From Phaeoceros laevis (taxonomy: Eukaryota; Anthocerotophyta; Anthocerotopsida; Notothyladales), in assembly GCA_049999765.1 (NCBI GenBank), contig JBNGIQ010009373.1, forward strand, positions 154,593 to 218,592: 64,000 bases of DNA, in the 5' to 3' direction. Shown here in pieces: positions 30,856 to 46,670 of the stretch. The translations under genes and the position numbers were made by a program. The notes beneath the pieces were generated by a model that was not told where the DNA came from, made no database searches, and saw nothing but the letters and a program-made list of their open reading frames with translations. Every line of letters starts with the position of its first letter. The first letter of the stretch is position 1.

Positions 30856-32798
30856 ATAACAAGGAACGAAGTTGCTTATAGTGCTTTGGGTAAAAACTAA
30901 AATTCACACTTGTGGCAAATAAAAAGGTCAGATGTTTCCAAATACAATAATATCATTTTAGGATATTATAGGAAAGGCACCAAGAGGAAATGCAAAGCAT
31001 TGTCCCATATTGTTTAGTGCTTAATGACAAATATCATGGAATAAAAATAGAAAATTCTTTTTAGAAACCAAGAAACCATAGCCACGTTACGAAGAATCGC
31101 CAACCTGGCCGAAACCGCTGGCTCCCACGGTCCCGCACCCCAATCGCGCAATTCCGACGTTTCTAAAGCTTACCGAGTATACTTTTCTTCTGCGCTCCTG
31201 CTATGTCCGGGCATGCCGATTTATTTAGACAACATTGTATAACCAGACTCGCCGACGACCCTTGCCCTTCCCGAATCTGCTTTCTCCAACCTATTATTTG
31301 CTACTCGAGCAGCAAAACTGGGCCTATGCATTTCTGCAGTTAGGCGTCACGAGTCAAGACTGCAGATTTCTGTCATGCTCGACAGTGGCTAAGGGAATAG
31401 ACTCGAGGGGTTGAAGAGAAGGGTATGTTTTTCAAACCAACATAAGCCAAGGCACCAATGGTCTTTTACCTTCGGGCATAGGCTAGACAGATCCTGTAGG
31501 TAGTCGGATTATAAACAGGTTGCTTTGAAAAATCAACAATTACCAGGCAGAGCATTCATTTGTACAAATTTGCCCACGGAAGATCACCCAAGAAAGCAGC
31601 TGTGCCCTTTCCGGCCGTAGAGTTCAGGGCTGTTCAGGGTCAATTCCCCAGCCTCAGGATAACCAGCTTCCAGTGGTAGTAGATGGTCGCTTCTGCCTGT
31701 GAAGTCCCTATCTCAACAAGTGGGATTACTGGGTTGGGATGCGGAATTTGGCACAACTAGCATGAGCAGGCTCCTCCCGAGCACTTCAGAGGAACATCAG
31801 GACAGTGAAAGTTCTGTCTCCAGCAACTGCCAAAAGAAACGTCTGGGTCATTGAGGAAACAAATGAAGATGACCGTAACAACAGCCATTATCCTGTGCCA
31901 CCACCTGTTTGCTTTGTTTTGGTGCAGTGCATCAAAGACTTGAAATGAGAAGGTTCTTGACACTCACTACCATCCAGAAGGCCTTAATGTCTGTAAATGG
32001 TGTCTGAACCAAGATGCATGCGGATCATGGTAAAAGGGAGCTAGGGGGGTAGATAGGAGACTCCTTGCAAGCCAGGTAAAGAATCAAAGTCGAAAATGTC
32101 ACTTCCAAATGCTGTGGTATAGTGAACATATCTTGCCTGTATCAAGGCAGGAATGAATGTCAAAAGCTCAAAAAGGGGCTGACCATAATTACAGGAGCTT
32201 CAAGATTTTGTTCTGTTGTCTGTCTTGAAATTTTATGGTGAATTGCGGGTAACGTTCTCGAAGGTGCGGGTACAATGAAATACACCACCAACATGCCAAC
32301 CATATTTGGAAGGTAAAAGTGGGAGGGCTCTTAAAAGGCGCAGTCTCACTATAAGGTGAAATAATTATAGAACTGGTAGAAATGGCTTATTTGAGACGGT
32401 GGATAGTGTGGTTGACAGTGAGCAAAGGAGTCAATAAGAAAAACGAAAGGATGGGATTCATGACAATGTCTGGTTTGCTCCCAAGGAATAAAGAATGACC
32501 AGCTCTCAAGGTCCTTCCCCAGGTAGGTTTGAAACTGCTGGATATTACCTTAAGCAGTGGCTACTGCGAGGACCTTGCCAACTTACAGAAGCTTTGCTCT
32601 GAACCATCATGGACAAGGTTTTGACCACCCTAAATTCCAAGTACCAGTATGGACAGGTCAACCACAAACACAGATGAAAACCCAGCAGGAGGGGTAGCCA
32701 GGTTACCTGTTTAGAGTGATCTGGTCACCAAACCTTAGCACATTGCACCTTCTATATCGTCTTTCAACTGCAAGACACCACCACCACAAATTGGCCAT

Positions 32799-35664
32799 TC
32801 AATGCTGGACAAATAACTTCAACTCCACTCCTGACTGCCGCATTCGTGCGCATAAAAAGCAGAGAGTTCGGTCTACCTGCTCAGCAGAGGCTTCTTTTTG
32901 CACCTCCAGCTCGTGCTCCAGGTTAGACTCGCGTACTTCAGTGGCAGTACCTGCCACTGTAATGCCCCCGGCACTCAATCCAAGAAGATAGGCCACTGCC
33001 CGTCCAAATCCATGGTGCTCAGGATCCTTGTTTGAATTCAGGGAGCCGTGTGCATGCTGCAGGAGGCTCACAAGATCTGGAAATTTAGCTTGCCTGTGCA
33101 ATAGGTCAAGGGGACAACCGGATATATATTAGCATCGTTCTGCAAAGAGCAGCCAACCTTACAGCAATGACCTCAAATAGCACCATCAGTCCCATCAATC
33201 TTACACAGAGAAAGGCAAGAGAAGCAACTTGTGTTTCACTTCATGCTTACCCTGAACCAGAGTCAAAACAAACAAGACAATCGAAGCTGCCAGAGTTGAG
33301 CTGCTCCTCATACATCTTTCGCAGTGTCACATTTTCTTCGAACAACTTTGTGTAGAGCTCATATGCTCTGTCCTCTCGACCTCTTGTCTCTCCATCTCCA
33401 GTTTGTGCAATCGACGTCCCAGAAGTAACAATTGTGGACGTCATTTCTGTTTCTACTGGACCTTCGACCACCACTTGATCTTCATCACCTTTACCAAATA
33501 GAGTTTCTTCATCTGGCTCCCGAACATCTGGCTCTGAAATATCAGGGGTACCCTCCACATTCAAATCAATGATAGGGACTTGTTCTACCCTTGGTTCAGC
33601 CAATTTCTCAAACACTTCCTCCCTGAGTGGTGTCCTTGCAGATTCTGTTGCTGGAGAAGATGTCCCAATGTTTGCAGCACTAACAGCTTTCTCCTGCCCA
33701 TCTGCAGGTTCTGGTGTTCCATTTTCTTGAGCAGGGTTTTTCTTGGAGTCAACTGCGGCATCCACCTGTTCGGCTCCGACAGCATCCCAATCTGAGTCTT
33801 TGCTACTTTCTTTGTGCTCCTGTGAGTGAGGACTTCTATGTCCGTGTCTCTTGAAACCTCTGTAGCGCGGCTCTGCATGTTCTTCACCTAATTTTTCACT
33901 CCATGTCTTTGCTTTCATGTTGTGCATGCGAAAGAGCTCATCTGCGTGAGACATTCCTCGACCTCTCCCTCTGCCACGCCGACCTCCTCTAAACCCTGGC
34001 ACCCAAAGCTCTCTGTCGCGAAAATCTGCCAATGGTGCCCTATGCTTTGAGAATGCAGATCGATGTCCGCCCCTGGAATGAAAAAACGCAGGGCCAGTGT
34101 CTGAGTGGTGCAGGAAAGCAAGCTTGTCACGTGCAGCCCTCTCCACTAGATCATGAGTCCTGCCACCTATATCACCACTGCGACTTCGCCAAGAACCATT
34201 TCCTAGCTCGTAGCCAAGAGGTGAGTGTAATCTCTCCAAACCCAAAGGGGACTCATAGGGTTTATCTAGAGCTGATTCGTATGATCGATGCCTGTATGCA
34301 TCTACCGAATCACGTCCTAGCATCACAGAAGAATGTGAAGTTGAATAACGGTAGTCACTTTTGCCTGCACCATGTTTCAGTGTATCTCCCAACCTTTCCT
34401 CAAGGTATCGGGCCCTCGAATGCACTCCATGGCCAGAGTCGCTACCATCATGATAGTCCCCAGGGTACGATCCTCGTGAGGACAGCCTCCTCCCTCTTCT
34501 CCCCCGTGAAGACAACAAAGATCTTTCGGAGTCCCTCTCACTACCAACAGTGTCACTGAGGCCAGACCTGCGGTCATAGATTTCTGACTTGACTACTCGA
34601 CCGTGGTCTCGCTCTTTCCTGGCTCCTTTCTCAAGATACTCGGACTCTAGAAGACTTCGGCTGCCTCCATGATCAATCAAACCTCCAGCTACGTCTTGAC
34701 TTCCTAGTCCCTCGCTTTTTGGTCTTCCAAACTCTTGGTAGTCATACTCATCAAGGTCCCCATCACCTCTAGCACGCTCCGCTTCCAGTGCTGCCAGATA
34801 TGCTGGCTTCTTGTCCGAGTAGTAGTCTTTACCGCCACCATCGTATGACTTGCTCTTCCTCTTGCCCAAGACGCTTTCGCCTCCTCGGACAGAGTACGTA
34901 TCATCTCCCTTACCCTCCTCGGAATACTTCCTTCCAGATTCATACTCGAGGCCCTCCCTCCTCCGACCTCTTCTTGCAGCTCTGAAGGGATCATATGACT
35001 CTTTTCCATAAGCTTCAGCATCCCTTTCATGCCTGCTAGTACCCATAAATTCTGCACGGGTGTCTCTGGGTCTGCCTTCTCTTGCATAATCATCGTAATG
35101 AGCTTTGGCCAGTGCTGGGCCGCTACTGCCCACATAGGAATGAGGCTTGAGGTCTGAGTAGGAGTACTCAGGTTCATCATAGCGTAGAAAGCTTGGCTTC
35201 CCTCGCCCTTCATCGGCTGCCGACCTGCGAGTTAAGCTATCAAAACCGAGAGAAGGCTCCGAGATAACGCCCCTATCCAAAAAGCCCTTGGATTTCTCCC
35301 GCTCTAACCCTCTGTAGCTGCTGTAACCCTCCGGTCCTCGTACACCGCCATCGCCTCTTGATCCTTCAGAAGCCAGAGTTCCCAGCTGATCAGGAGTGAC
35401 ACCCTGGGCGGCAAAGTAAGCTGCTGCAAGTCTCTGGGCTTCACTCCTCAACTTGTCGTCGTCCCTACCTTCTCTTTCACGACCAGTGTTCTTCTCATCA
35501 AATCCTCGAGACGCCTGGTAGGAGAGCCTACTGTCAAAATCCATCGCCGGGCTGGTCTCAGCCCAGGAACCCCTGGTAGCGAGGGATTTGTGCGACTTCG
35601 ATAGCACCCCCCTTGATAAAGATGGACCGAACCCTGAAGCCCGCCTCCCTCCTCTAGACATCAT
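32799..35664 (-). CDS. R/G/S/D-rich protein with C-terminal C2H2-like motif, two exons
   Basis: Proposed exons 35664-33251 and 33093-32799 (157-bp intron, phase 2), 902 residues. Residues 1-600 are low complexity and charged (many RGR, SRG, YE, DY, GRRGRGRGRG). The segment VPIIDLNVEGTPDISEPD precedes the conserved C-terminus. That C-terminus reads YELYTKLFEENVTLRKMYEEQLNSGSFDCLVC, then after the splice KFPDLVSLLQHAH, then GFGRAVAYLLGL. The CxxC and LxQHAH pair look like a zinc-binding finger split by the intron, similar to plant nuclear proteins with a single C2H2-type finger. The low-complexity part suggests nuclear or RNA-related work, but I do not recognise the gene and assign no function. 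The frame fits across the splice. A further 3' exon cannot be excluded. Confidence 0.65.
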
Positions 35665-36764
35665 CTTGTCGGTTCAAGAGGGGTATACGCAGACTCGGGA
35701 GCCAGAATTTTGAGAAAAGCTGGACTTGAGTCACTTGACAAAAGGAATTAATAAGCTCGAATTGGCCCGGAGCATAAAGTTCTAAACTAGGCCACCAAGA
35801 GTCGAGCCTCGGGCTTCGAGCAAGACTTGCTAACTGTTGAAAGTTCAAAGTGTAGACGGTGTAGTGTCCTAGGGTTTTGAGCACCGGCTTATAATCTTCA
35901 AGGTAGAGAACATAAAACGGTCAGCCAGGGACATAAATAGGTCAACAACCTAGATAGATAGATTAATTTGAGTGAATAGCAGCCGAGACCGGGACCTGAT
36001 TCCATATTTGGGGTTTAGAATCCCCGAATTAGAGGGACCTACCAGTAGTAGTAGCCTGTACCTGCTACCTACCAACTTGTACCAAGTATTTGTAATATTA
36101 TATATACTCTAAGATTCTAAATTGCTAAGAAAACTTGGTTGGATAATTTGCAAGAAACGTTGGTAGACAACCTCCAAGCTTTCTGCATCCAGCCATGCTA
36201 TCGTTCGCTCATTATTTGCTACTTGGATGCATGTCGGTGTAGGTAAGGCCTGTCAGTGACTCACGGCATACGTCATATTGGTGTCAGTAGCGATGTGCAT
36301 CCACCTTATTCGGACCACAACAGTCTCAAACACATCGATTTCGGATCCTCCTCATTCTGTCCTCGACTTACAGTACTTCAAAATTCAAATGTACAGGGAT
36401 ATGTTACTGAGCATAACAGGACGGTCTTCCAAACGAGTCCAAAAAGGAAACAATGCAGCATCGAATGTCTGACACCACTACAGAAGCTGAGGTTCAAAAT
36501 TACTGGCACACAGATGGTTTGACTATCCTCCAGGCCAGTGGTTGCTTCTGCCACAAAGACATCCACGTGTCCCAACAACCTGCTGCTTCACCGATTACAC
36601 CTGCCAAAGACATTTCATGTGCCTCCGAGACCTGCTGCTTCACGTAACTTCGAGGGATCAGGCCACTTGTGCCTATCAGGATGATAAGCAGATGGATGCC
36701 ATAGTGCTTTAGCATGCTGGAAACAATACCGTACACCAATACCGGGGGCAGGCTCGTCATCAAA
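35665..36764. other. Intergenic
   Basis: 5' flank of the C2H2-like gene and 3' flank of SPT16. A small TAGA run lies at 35950-35964 (GATAGATAGAT). No gene is recognised. Confidence 0.5.
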
Positions 36765-39700
36765 TCACCTAAATTTAGGCCTCTTCGAGGGAGCAGCCCT
36801 GGAATCTCTAGGATCAGGGGCTCTAAGTTTGCCTGCTGCTTTGGCTTTCTTCCTTCTCCTGTCTTCATCACTATCAGACTCCTCACCCTTCTCCCTATCT
36901 TCCCTGGTGGCTTGTGCTTCCAATTCATCCCATGTCATACCCTCCTCCTCTTCTTCATCCTCCTCCTCTTCATCTTCCTCAGATTCAACCACTGACTCAT
37001 CATCAGAGTCGTCATCCTCTGACTCGGATGCTTCATCCACATCTGAGGGCTCGTATGCCTCAGACTCTGCAGATTTCTCGGATTCCGAGTCACTAACTTC
37101 AAGATTTAGAAACTCCCACCCACCATCCTCAATGAACTTGTCAGGATCGTCCAAAATTGTCTTTAAGATGGGACGCCAATTCAGATTCAGTCTGCTCTCA
37201 TAGTACTTGATGTTCATTGAGTTCAACCACTCCTTGATGCCATCCAATGAGGTAGATGGAATTGCATCTATCCGCAGCACATCCCGCTTGAAATCCTTGA
37301 AAACAATGGCCATGTCAAACGCCTTCTGGCCAAGCCCGACTCTTTCTAAATTCACTATCTCAATGTCATTCAAGGTGATCACCAAGAAAGGTGTCTCTAT
37401 TAGCTCCACTAGGCAGTTCACGGTTGGAACAATGAAAGCAGATGACTTGCTCGGAACACCATGGAATCCTAGCTCTCTGAATGGTATGTCAAATTCCAGG
37501 TCTAATTCCCTCCATGGTGACTGTTCCCAAACCTCACCCATCTTCTTCACAAAGGCCTGGAACTCCTGATTGATCCTATTCCTTCTGTCTCTCTCTCTCT
37601 GCTCTTCCTCAATCTCATCAGGATCATGGTATGCAGACCGCCTTCCACCTCCAAGAGTCTGCACAACCTCCATAACCTCTACATAGAATTGAACATCCTT
37701 GGTTTTCTTGTTCCCTACCATGATAGGATTGTGCAAGTGGAAGTGCACCAAAGTGATCATTTCCTTCTCTGCAGGCTGAAAAAAGGAGTGCTTAATATTT
37801 CGAAACATAATATCTACTCTCTCGTCATGCTTCATGGTGGCATAGCGGAAACCATTTGAATGAGCTTCCAAAGTACCAGTAGTCTTTCGACCTCTACCAC
37901 CAAAAGCTGGTCGGATCCACAGGTCAGAAAGCCTGACTGCCCTCTTCAGACCTCCAGGTGTCAACTTCTCTTGTGTAACAAGAGTTGCCCTCTCAGCTTT
38001 CTCTGACTCTCTCTGAGCGATTTGCCTTCGCAAAGTCTTAATGTGTTGCACCACTTGATTGGAGTGTCGAGTATCACTTGACCTAAAAGAGATCTCCTTC
38101 AAGTACATGGAGCGTGGAAACTTTTGAAAAGGAAGGTCATTTGTCGTAAAGCCTGCTCCAGGGACGTTGAATATAATACGGATGTAGGAATGCCCTCCAT
38201 CCTGCTGGCTAGAGATGCTCTTCACCGTATAAATGTGAAATGGGACCATCATACCGTAAACTGGCAGCAGGATGGCTTCATTTTTTGCATCCACCTGAAA
38301 AAAATCTTAATAGTGTCAGAAACAATACGAGAACCACGTTACCTCCAAATATGTGCAAAGGCATGAGTGCTGAAAAACACCTCTACCTTGCTAGTGGTGG
38401 TACAAGTCGTTACCTGAATCATTGGCTCCCGTTGAGTAGGAATATCATCTACATTGCGGTAGGCAACAATGTCACCACTAACTCTTGTTAACCCCTGGCC
38501 ATCTCCCTGGCCAATTCCCCCTGCAGCAAGCCTTCTGGCAGTTTCTTCATTCTTCTGTCTTGCAAGCTCTTGCTGATGCAGCCTCCTCTGCTCTTCCTTC
38601 GTCATCTCCTGAGTGTCTGACCTGAGGCTTGTTTTGTGCCCAGAAGATTCTGCACCATTTGCATCGGGCTTCGGCCTTGTCTTTCTTTGCTGAGGCTCCT
38701 CAGGCTCTTCCTCCTCATCGTCCTTGAAGGAGTAAGCTATGTCGTTGAAGGATTTCGTGCATGCATTAGTCAATACCTCTGGACCCTTTGATGAGCCCAC
38801 AACCACTGTGTCTGCAAGCATGAGTGAAAACTTTGCTGTTCGAGGGTCCTTGGACTGCTCAGTGGATAGACTTTGGAACCCCACATTTACATTAAAGACC
38901 ATTCCAGCCTTTATCGGATGGTCGTTTTTGGCGTTAAGATTGGACCCCGACTCCCGAAACTCTATCCCAATGCTTGTCCCTGCGTTCTTGGTGAGACTGG
39001 CTACTAACTCAGGGGCCTCCTTCTGCACCACACTTAGGGCTGCTTGATACGGTGCAGACATGGGACTGTCCGGCTTAAGAGCATTGATAGCAGCTTCATG
39101 GGCCTTGAGAAGAACTTTGTAAGCCTTCTCTTGCAACTTATCGGCATCGATCAAATATGTCCTCGCCACATTGGAGCAGTACGATGCATAACGTGCTCCT
39201 AGGGCGCAGATGATCACCCCTGTTGCATCATAGTAAAGTTGATCATCATTGCTGAGAGCACTAGGCTTCAGGTCGAACGTGCCCCCTGATTGGAAAACTG
39301 GGGGAAAGCAGATGTCCACGTTATCAGGCTTGTAATTCACCTTCACCCTGCCGGGCTCCAGAATGACTTCCTCAGTCTTCTCCATCAGCTCGGCATGCGT
39401 GATTTTCTCCTCTTCGTCAATGGCAACTTCAAGCTTCGGGACCACAAAGCCCTTCATCACCGACGCACTCAAGAAAGAGGCTCTCTTGATATACGAAATC
39501 TCCTTTTCATCCTTTACCAGAAATAATTCCGCGATGGCAGCCGATACATCAACCTTGCTAGCCCCCGACTCTCCCAACACCTCCTCCCATTTTTCCATAA
39601 CAGCTCCCTCGGCTGATTCCTTGGCCAATACTCCAACCACAGGGCTATCTTTCTTCGACTCTTGCTTCACCGACTCCAGAATGGCAGCCATCTCCGTGCC

Positions 39701-40081
39701 CCCTGCTTCGTTCCTGGGCCGCACATGAATCACCAGCTCCACCTGTGCCTGTTGCCTCACGGTTTTGCGTAGCGCCTCTAGCATGCCGGCCTTCTTCTGC
39801 GAGCACACTAAATGCAATTTGCGAGTGTGCAAAAAGACCATGACAGTCTCCGGGAACTCGTAGCCTAGCAGCCAGACATGTAATGCAGTGGATTTGAGGT
39901 ATCTCAAATCCTCCGAGGTGCGAGGCGTGAGCACACCTACGGCATCCGCCCCGTTCCAGAGCTTCTCCTTGCCCTCCGTCCATGCCCGGTAAAGAGCCTT
40001 CAGCCGCGTTGAGAGCAGCTCCTGGTCGATTACCACGCCTCCCCCACCGCCTTTGGCATCACCGTTCCTGGCCTCCGCCAT
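36765..40081 (-). CDS. SPT16: FACT complex subunit SPT16
   Basis: Two exons, 40081-38414 and 38294-36765, with a 119-bp GT-AG intron in phase 0, give 1065 residues, close to the plant SPT16 length. The N-terminal aminopeptidase-like domain starts at VVIDQELLSTRLKALYRAW and includes YDATGVIICALGARYASYCSNVARTYL and GTSIGIEFRESG. The splice joins QREPMIQ to VDAKNEAILLPVYGMMVPFH, the conserved start of the middle region. A PH-like section follows (FGGRGRKTTGTLEAHSNGFRYAT). The dimerisation and histone-binding part includes FRELGFHGVP and NWRPILKTILDDP. The tail is strongly acidic (SESEDDDSDDESVVESEEDEEEE) and ends with a basic KRPKFR. SPT16 with SSRP1 forms the histone chaperone FACT, which handles H2A-H2B during transcription and replication in the nucleus. 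The start ATG 40081 gives the usual short Gly-rich N-terminus. Confidence 0.97.
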
Positions 40082-40473
40082 GGGCTCAGGGTTGCCGCCC
40101 GGCTCTGCTCTGCCCTGCTCTGTCCTCGCCCTAAGATGGCCTCACCACCATCACTCTTCGAGCCTCGCTGCTGGCCCTCACGTTCCCAACTACGTATCCA
40201 CCATCAACGATTCCGCGCGGGCATGCGGCGCTCGTCTTCGTCGCTACTCGGCCGAGGGCGTAATCTGAATGCCCCGTTTGCCGCCATTCTTGGCTACTAC
40301 AATGCGTCCGCTTTCGTTTCGAGATCCGAGTAATATATTCACAAAAACGAAGTTCACGGGTTTTCAGACTTTTCTACTAGAATGAATCTTATACTGTACT
40401 CTTTACTAGCAACTGGGTTCAGGTCGTCAGGACCTAAAATTAGGCAGGAAACTAATCACAAAAATGCTCCACT
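40082..40473. other. SPT16 promoter region and helicase 3' flank
   Basis: 392 bases between the SPT16 start and the stop of the DHX33-type gene, both on the minus strand. GC-rich near SPT16. No gene is seen. Confidence 0.4.
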
Positions 40474-43738
<3,265 letters not shown>

Positions 43739-44091
43739 TGGTGTTGGTGATGCCTGGCAACTTTCTTCTCGCTCCGGATCATAGAGATTCACAAGCTTCT
43801 AGCTAGAAGAACGAAACGGCTCAATTGTCGTCAGCAGCTCCCTGCACATGGTAACGTGAGCGCCTCTTACTACCCGCATATCTTCATCGGTCCACCAAAA
43901 TTTGAAGTTACCTGCAGTTTGCCGAGGCCTTGAGCCATTGTCCTGGTGCTAGATCGTGAGAGTGTTTAGGGCTTCGAGTATGAAGTTGCGATTGCGCAAT
44001 CCTCTGCCCGGTGTCGTTGTGATGGTTTCCTAGATATTTCTGTTGGAAGCGGGTGTGCTGGCGCGCAGCTGTAACAAGGGCACATCCATCC
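43739..44091. promoter_or_regulatory. Probable bidirectional promoter
   Basis: 353 bases between two divergent start codons: helicase ATG 43738 on minus and DUF2232 gene ATG 44092 on plus. It must hold the leaders and core promoters of both, possibly shared. No TATA box is evident. Confidence 0.5.
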
Positions 44092-45703
44092 ATGGCTTCT
44101 TGCAGCTTGGCCTTGGAGGTGGGACGTCATTATTCTTCATTTATAGCGCCAAAAGGGATTCATGTCGGAACCTACAGAAGCCTATTTGCCAAGACATCTC
44201 AGCTCAAAAACGACTATGCCATCCAACGATCAAAAACAGATGTGGATGAAAGGAAGAAAGGTGCCGCTACCTGCAGGGCCACGATCGATTCAGACCCCTC
44301 ATTGCGGTTTTCGTCTCAGAATGAATGGTCTCCTGAAAACAGAGTTGAAGGAGTAGGTGAAGAGATAGCTGAAGAGAATGTTATTGTGAAGGAAAAAACT
44401 CTGCGACTTGTAGAAACTGCCATGCTTGCAGCAACAGCAGGGCTTGCCTACTTTGTGAGCAATCTCTTGAGACTTGAGGTACACTTTTATAGGACACATA
44501 GAAACAAATTGTTGACTTTGGTGGATACTACAGTTTGCAAATTGATGACTTACAAGTTGATTGATCTTGCAGGCTTATCTAGGCTGCTTCTTTCCTCTTC
44601 CAGTAGTAGTTTCTTGTATGAGATGGGGGCCTCGAGCAGGCCGGAAAACTATGGTCTGGCTCTCTTGACGGGTTTGAGAAGTACGGTTAAGCTGATGCTT
44701 ATGCCTGTATGGAGCTGATGGAGTCCCTCAATTCTTTGTCCTCAGGTGTCGACGGCTATGCTGCTAATGGTGCTTTCTGGACCTTTGAAAGCTGTGTCAT
44801 ACTTGGTATGCATTGTTTTTCGACAAAAGTTCCAACCAGATGATGCAGCTTGCAATGTTTGACCATAGGACTGATACCTGAATGTGGTGTTTGAAATGCA
44901 GCTGATGCACGGACTTGTCGGATGGGCAATGGGCTCTCTTTGGAGGTACACCAGTCTCGGCAGTGGACTCGCATCTTCAGTTTTTTCAATTTTAGAGCTT
45001 AAAGCGGCTGTAGCTACTTACTGAGTGCATGTTCTTCCTGGCGTTGCCTGCAGCTGGCGTGTCAATTGGGGCCTATCTATCGCTATCTGTGCAGTGGTAA
45101 TGTTTAGTTGCTGCAGCTGCTCCATGTCCCTCCTTAAGCATGTCTAGTGCTCTCACACTTAAAGCTGCGCAGGTGCGGAGCATAGGTGCTCTAGGATTTG
45201 TCATGTTATCGTCCTTCATGCTGAACGAGAACCTGCTGCAATTGGTACAGTGCTGTGCCTGGAGATTTTTACTTCACTTTTGAATTGTCAACAGCCTTGG
45301 TGTCAATGTGCATGCGTGAATTAAGTCAATCCTGTTGAAGAATTTGTGCACATGCTTTGCTTCTTGATCCTGTAGCTGCTTTGGTAAACTGCAGATTACA
45401 ATCAATGCACATGCCACATTCTCTTACATCCTGGCGGCAGTAGGCGTGAACATGGTCCCGACAATGAATATGATCTACTTTGTCTTTGCGTTCCTGGTAA
45501 CATCATCCTCTTCACCTCCTTTGAACAGTGAGCTTCATGAGATCCAATACCATTGACTAATAGGACACTACCCGTATGTGCAGCTTTTGCTAAACTGCGG
45601 ATCATTTGTTTTTCTCCTTCATGTGTTGTATGCCATCTTCCTTCGTCGGCTGGGTATAAAGACTTCCATTGCTTTCCCAAGATGGGTTGAACGGGCAATT
45701 TGA
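44092..45703 (+). CDS. Plastid-type DUF2232/YybS-like membrane protein
   Basis: Eight exons: 44092-44478, 44573-44653, 44746-44805, 44902-44945, 45054-45096, 45173-45244, 45395-45496, 45584-45703; 302 residues. All junctions keep phase and use GT-AG. The N-terminus is rich in S/K/R and poor in acids at first (MASCSLALEVGRHYSSF), as in a chloroplast transit peptide. Then come several hydrophobic segments: TAMLAATAGLAYFVSNLLRL, AYLGCFFPLPVVVSCMRWG, STAMLLMVLSGPLKAVSYLL, SIAICAVVRSIGALGFVML, ILAAVGVNMVPTMNMIYFVF and LLLNCGSFVFLLHVLYAIFL. The PLP...MRxGPRAG, GPLKA and MHGLVGWAMGSLWR stretches are the conserved parts of the DUF2232/YybS family, found in cyanobacteria and plastids of plants. The biochemical role is not established. 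The donor after exon 2 (ATG/GTCTGG) is the weakest call. Confidence 0.8.
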
Positions 45704-46176
45704 GAATATCATCGACCCTCAGGCTGTTGTCAACTCCTATAATCAGTTTGTCAGATTTGACTGTTCTTCCATGTACAGAACGACAATATCATCAGCTTTA
45801 CTGCCAAGGTACTTACAACTGCGACCACTGTTATACACTTTATTATTGTGTTTGACCCTGAAATCATTTTGTTGTGGGTTCTGCAGGCCGTCGCCTCTTG
45901 CTGAGTGGAAGGCTTGTAAGTTTTAATCTTTTAACCAACTTTTCTGGGTCGTCTATTTCGTTAAATTATGCCTAAATGGCATGCCCTAACTTTGCGACGC
46001 GCCTGCCCTAGAACCGTGAGCCCTAAATTTGGCAAGTATTTATGCTACGAAGTTGACCTGGTTTTCTTCTCAGGGCTGTGATTTGTGTTTCCCGGGGAGT
46101 ATGGCGGATCGTGCAGGGAGTGTTGAGCGCTTTCTTGTTAGTATTGTGGTGTTAGCGTCCTCACGGGGACATGCTG

Positions 46177-46320
46177 TATGCCACCCTCGTGCCTGAATGA
46201 GGCGGCCTTTCCCATGCCGTGACGGTCTGCATGAACGTCAGAGATGTATCACTTGTCGATGGCTTACCTCGAAGTAGGGTTGCATATTCCTTCGCCTCCG
46301 GTAGCAGCTTGCATGATGTT
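46177..46320 (-). repeat. Dispersed repeat, copy B
   Basis: Shares long near-identical stretches with 55148-55320 (CATGAACGTCA, CACTTGTCGATGG, AAGTAGGGTTGCATATTCC). On the minus strand it lies in an 87-codon frame. The shared part translates as CKLLPEAKEYATLLRG then KPSTSDTSLTFMQT. Confidence 0.8.
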
Positions 46321-46510
46321 GCGCTGCTGGACGGCCCCAGTTTACCAAATCTGCCTCTCAGTGGGTGGTCCAGATTGCATTTAACGGCTTGAATTAGGTT
46401 TCTTTCCATGTGACCATGTGACATGTTCTTATCGGATAACCTAGAAAATAGACGGAGGAACTCAGCTTGGCGGTTTCGACTCCTACATGTGAACTAGGCG
46501 GTGTAAATCA

Positions 46511-46670
46511 ATGCCGTAAAGCTCAGCATGAACGTCTTACAGGTACACGCTGTGATGCATCCACTGGACTTCGTGTTTGTGGAGTGCCTCGTGGCGGTGG
46601 AAGCATATTCCATAGCCCTAGGGAGCAGCTTCGCTGCACTTACTCTTCGGGACAGACCATGCAGCCAACA
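46511..46670 (-). repeat. Dispersed repeat, copy C
   Basis: Shares GCCGTAAAGCTC.GCATGAACGTC, GCATATTCCAT.GCCCT.GGGAGCAGC and GGGACAGACCATGCA with 55148-55320; the centre is replaced. The minus-strand frame reads LHGLSRRVSAAKLLPRAMEY. Confidence 0.8.

Larger units (their letters stand above)
29746..32798. other. Gene-poor region with repeats, gap and AT-rich block
   Basis: No gene is supported over about 3 kb. It holds the 30-bp repeats (29804-29894), a 100-N gap (30206-30305) and a conspicuously AT-rich stretch (about 30306-31075). It then returns to ordinary composition from 31080. A 131-codon minus frame (30406-30801, K/E/F-rich) and a 68-codon minus frame (31757-31963) are not recognised. 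Confidence 0.5.

Noticed and set aside
34032-34559. 175-codon plus-strand frame inside the C2H2-like gene
   Set aside because: Antisense to the low-complexity coding region, with no independent support.
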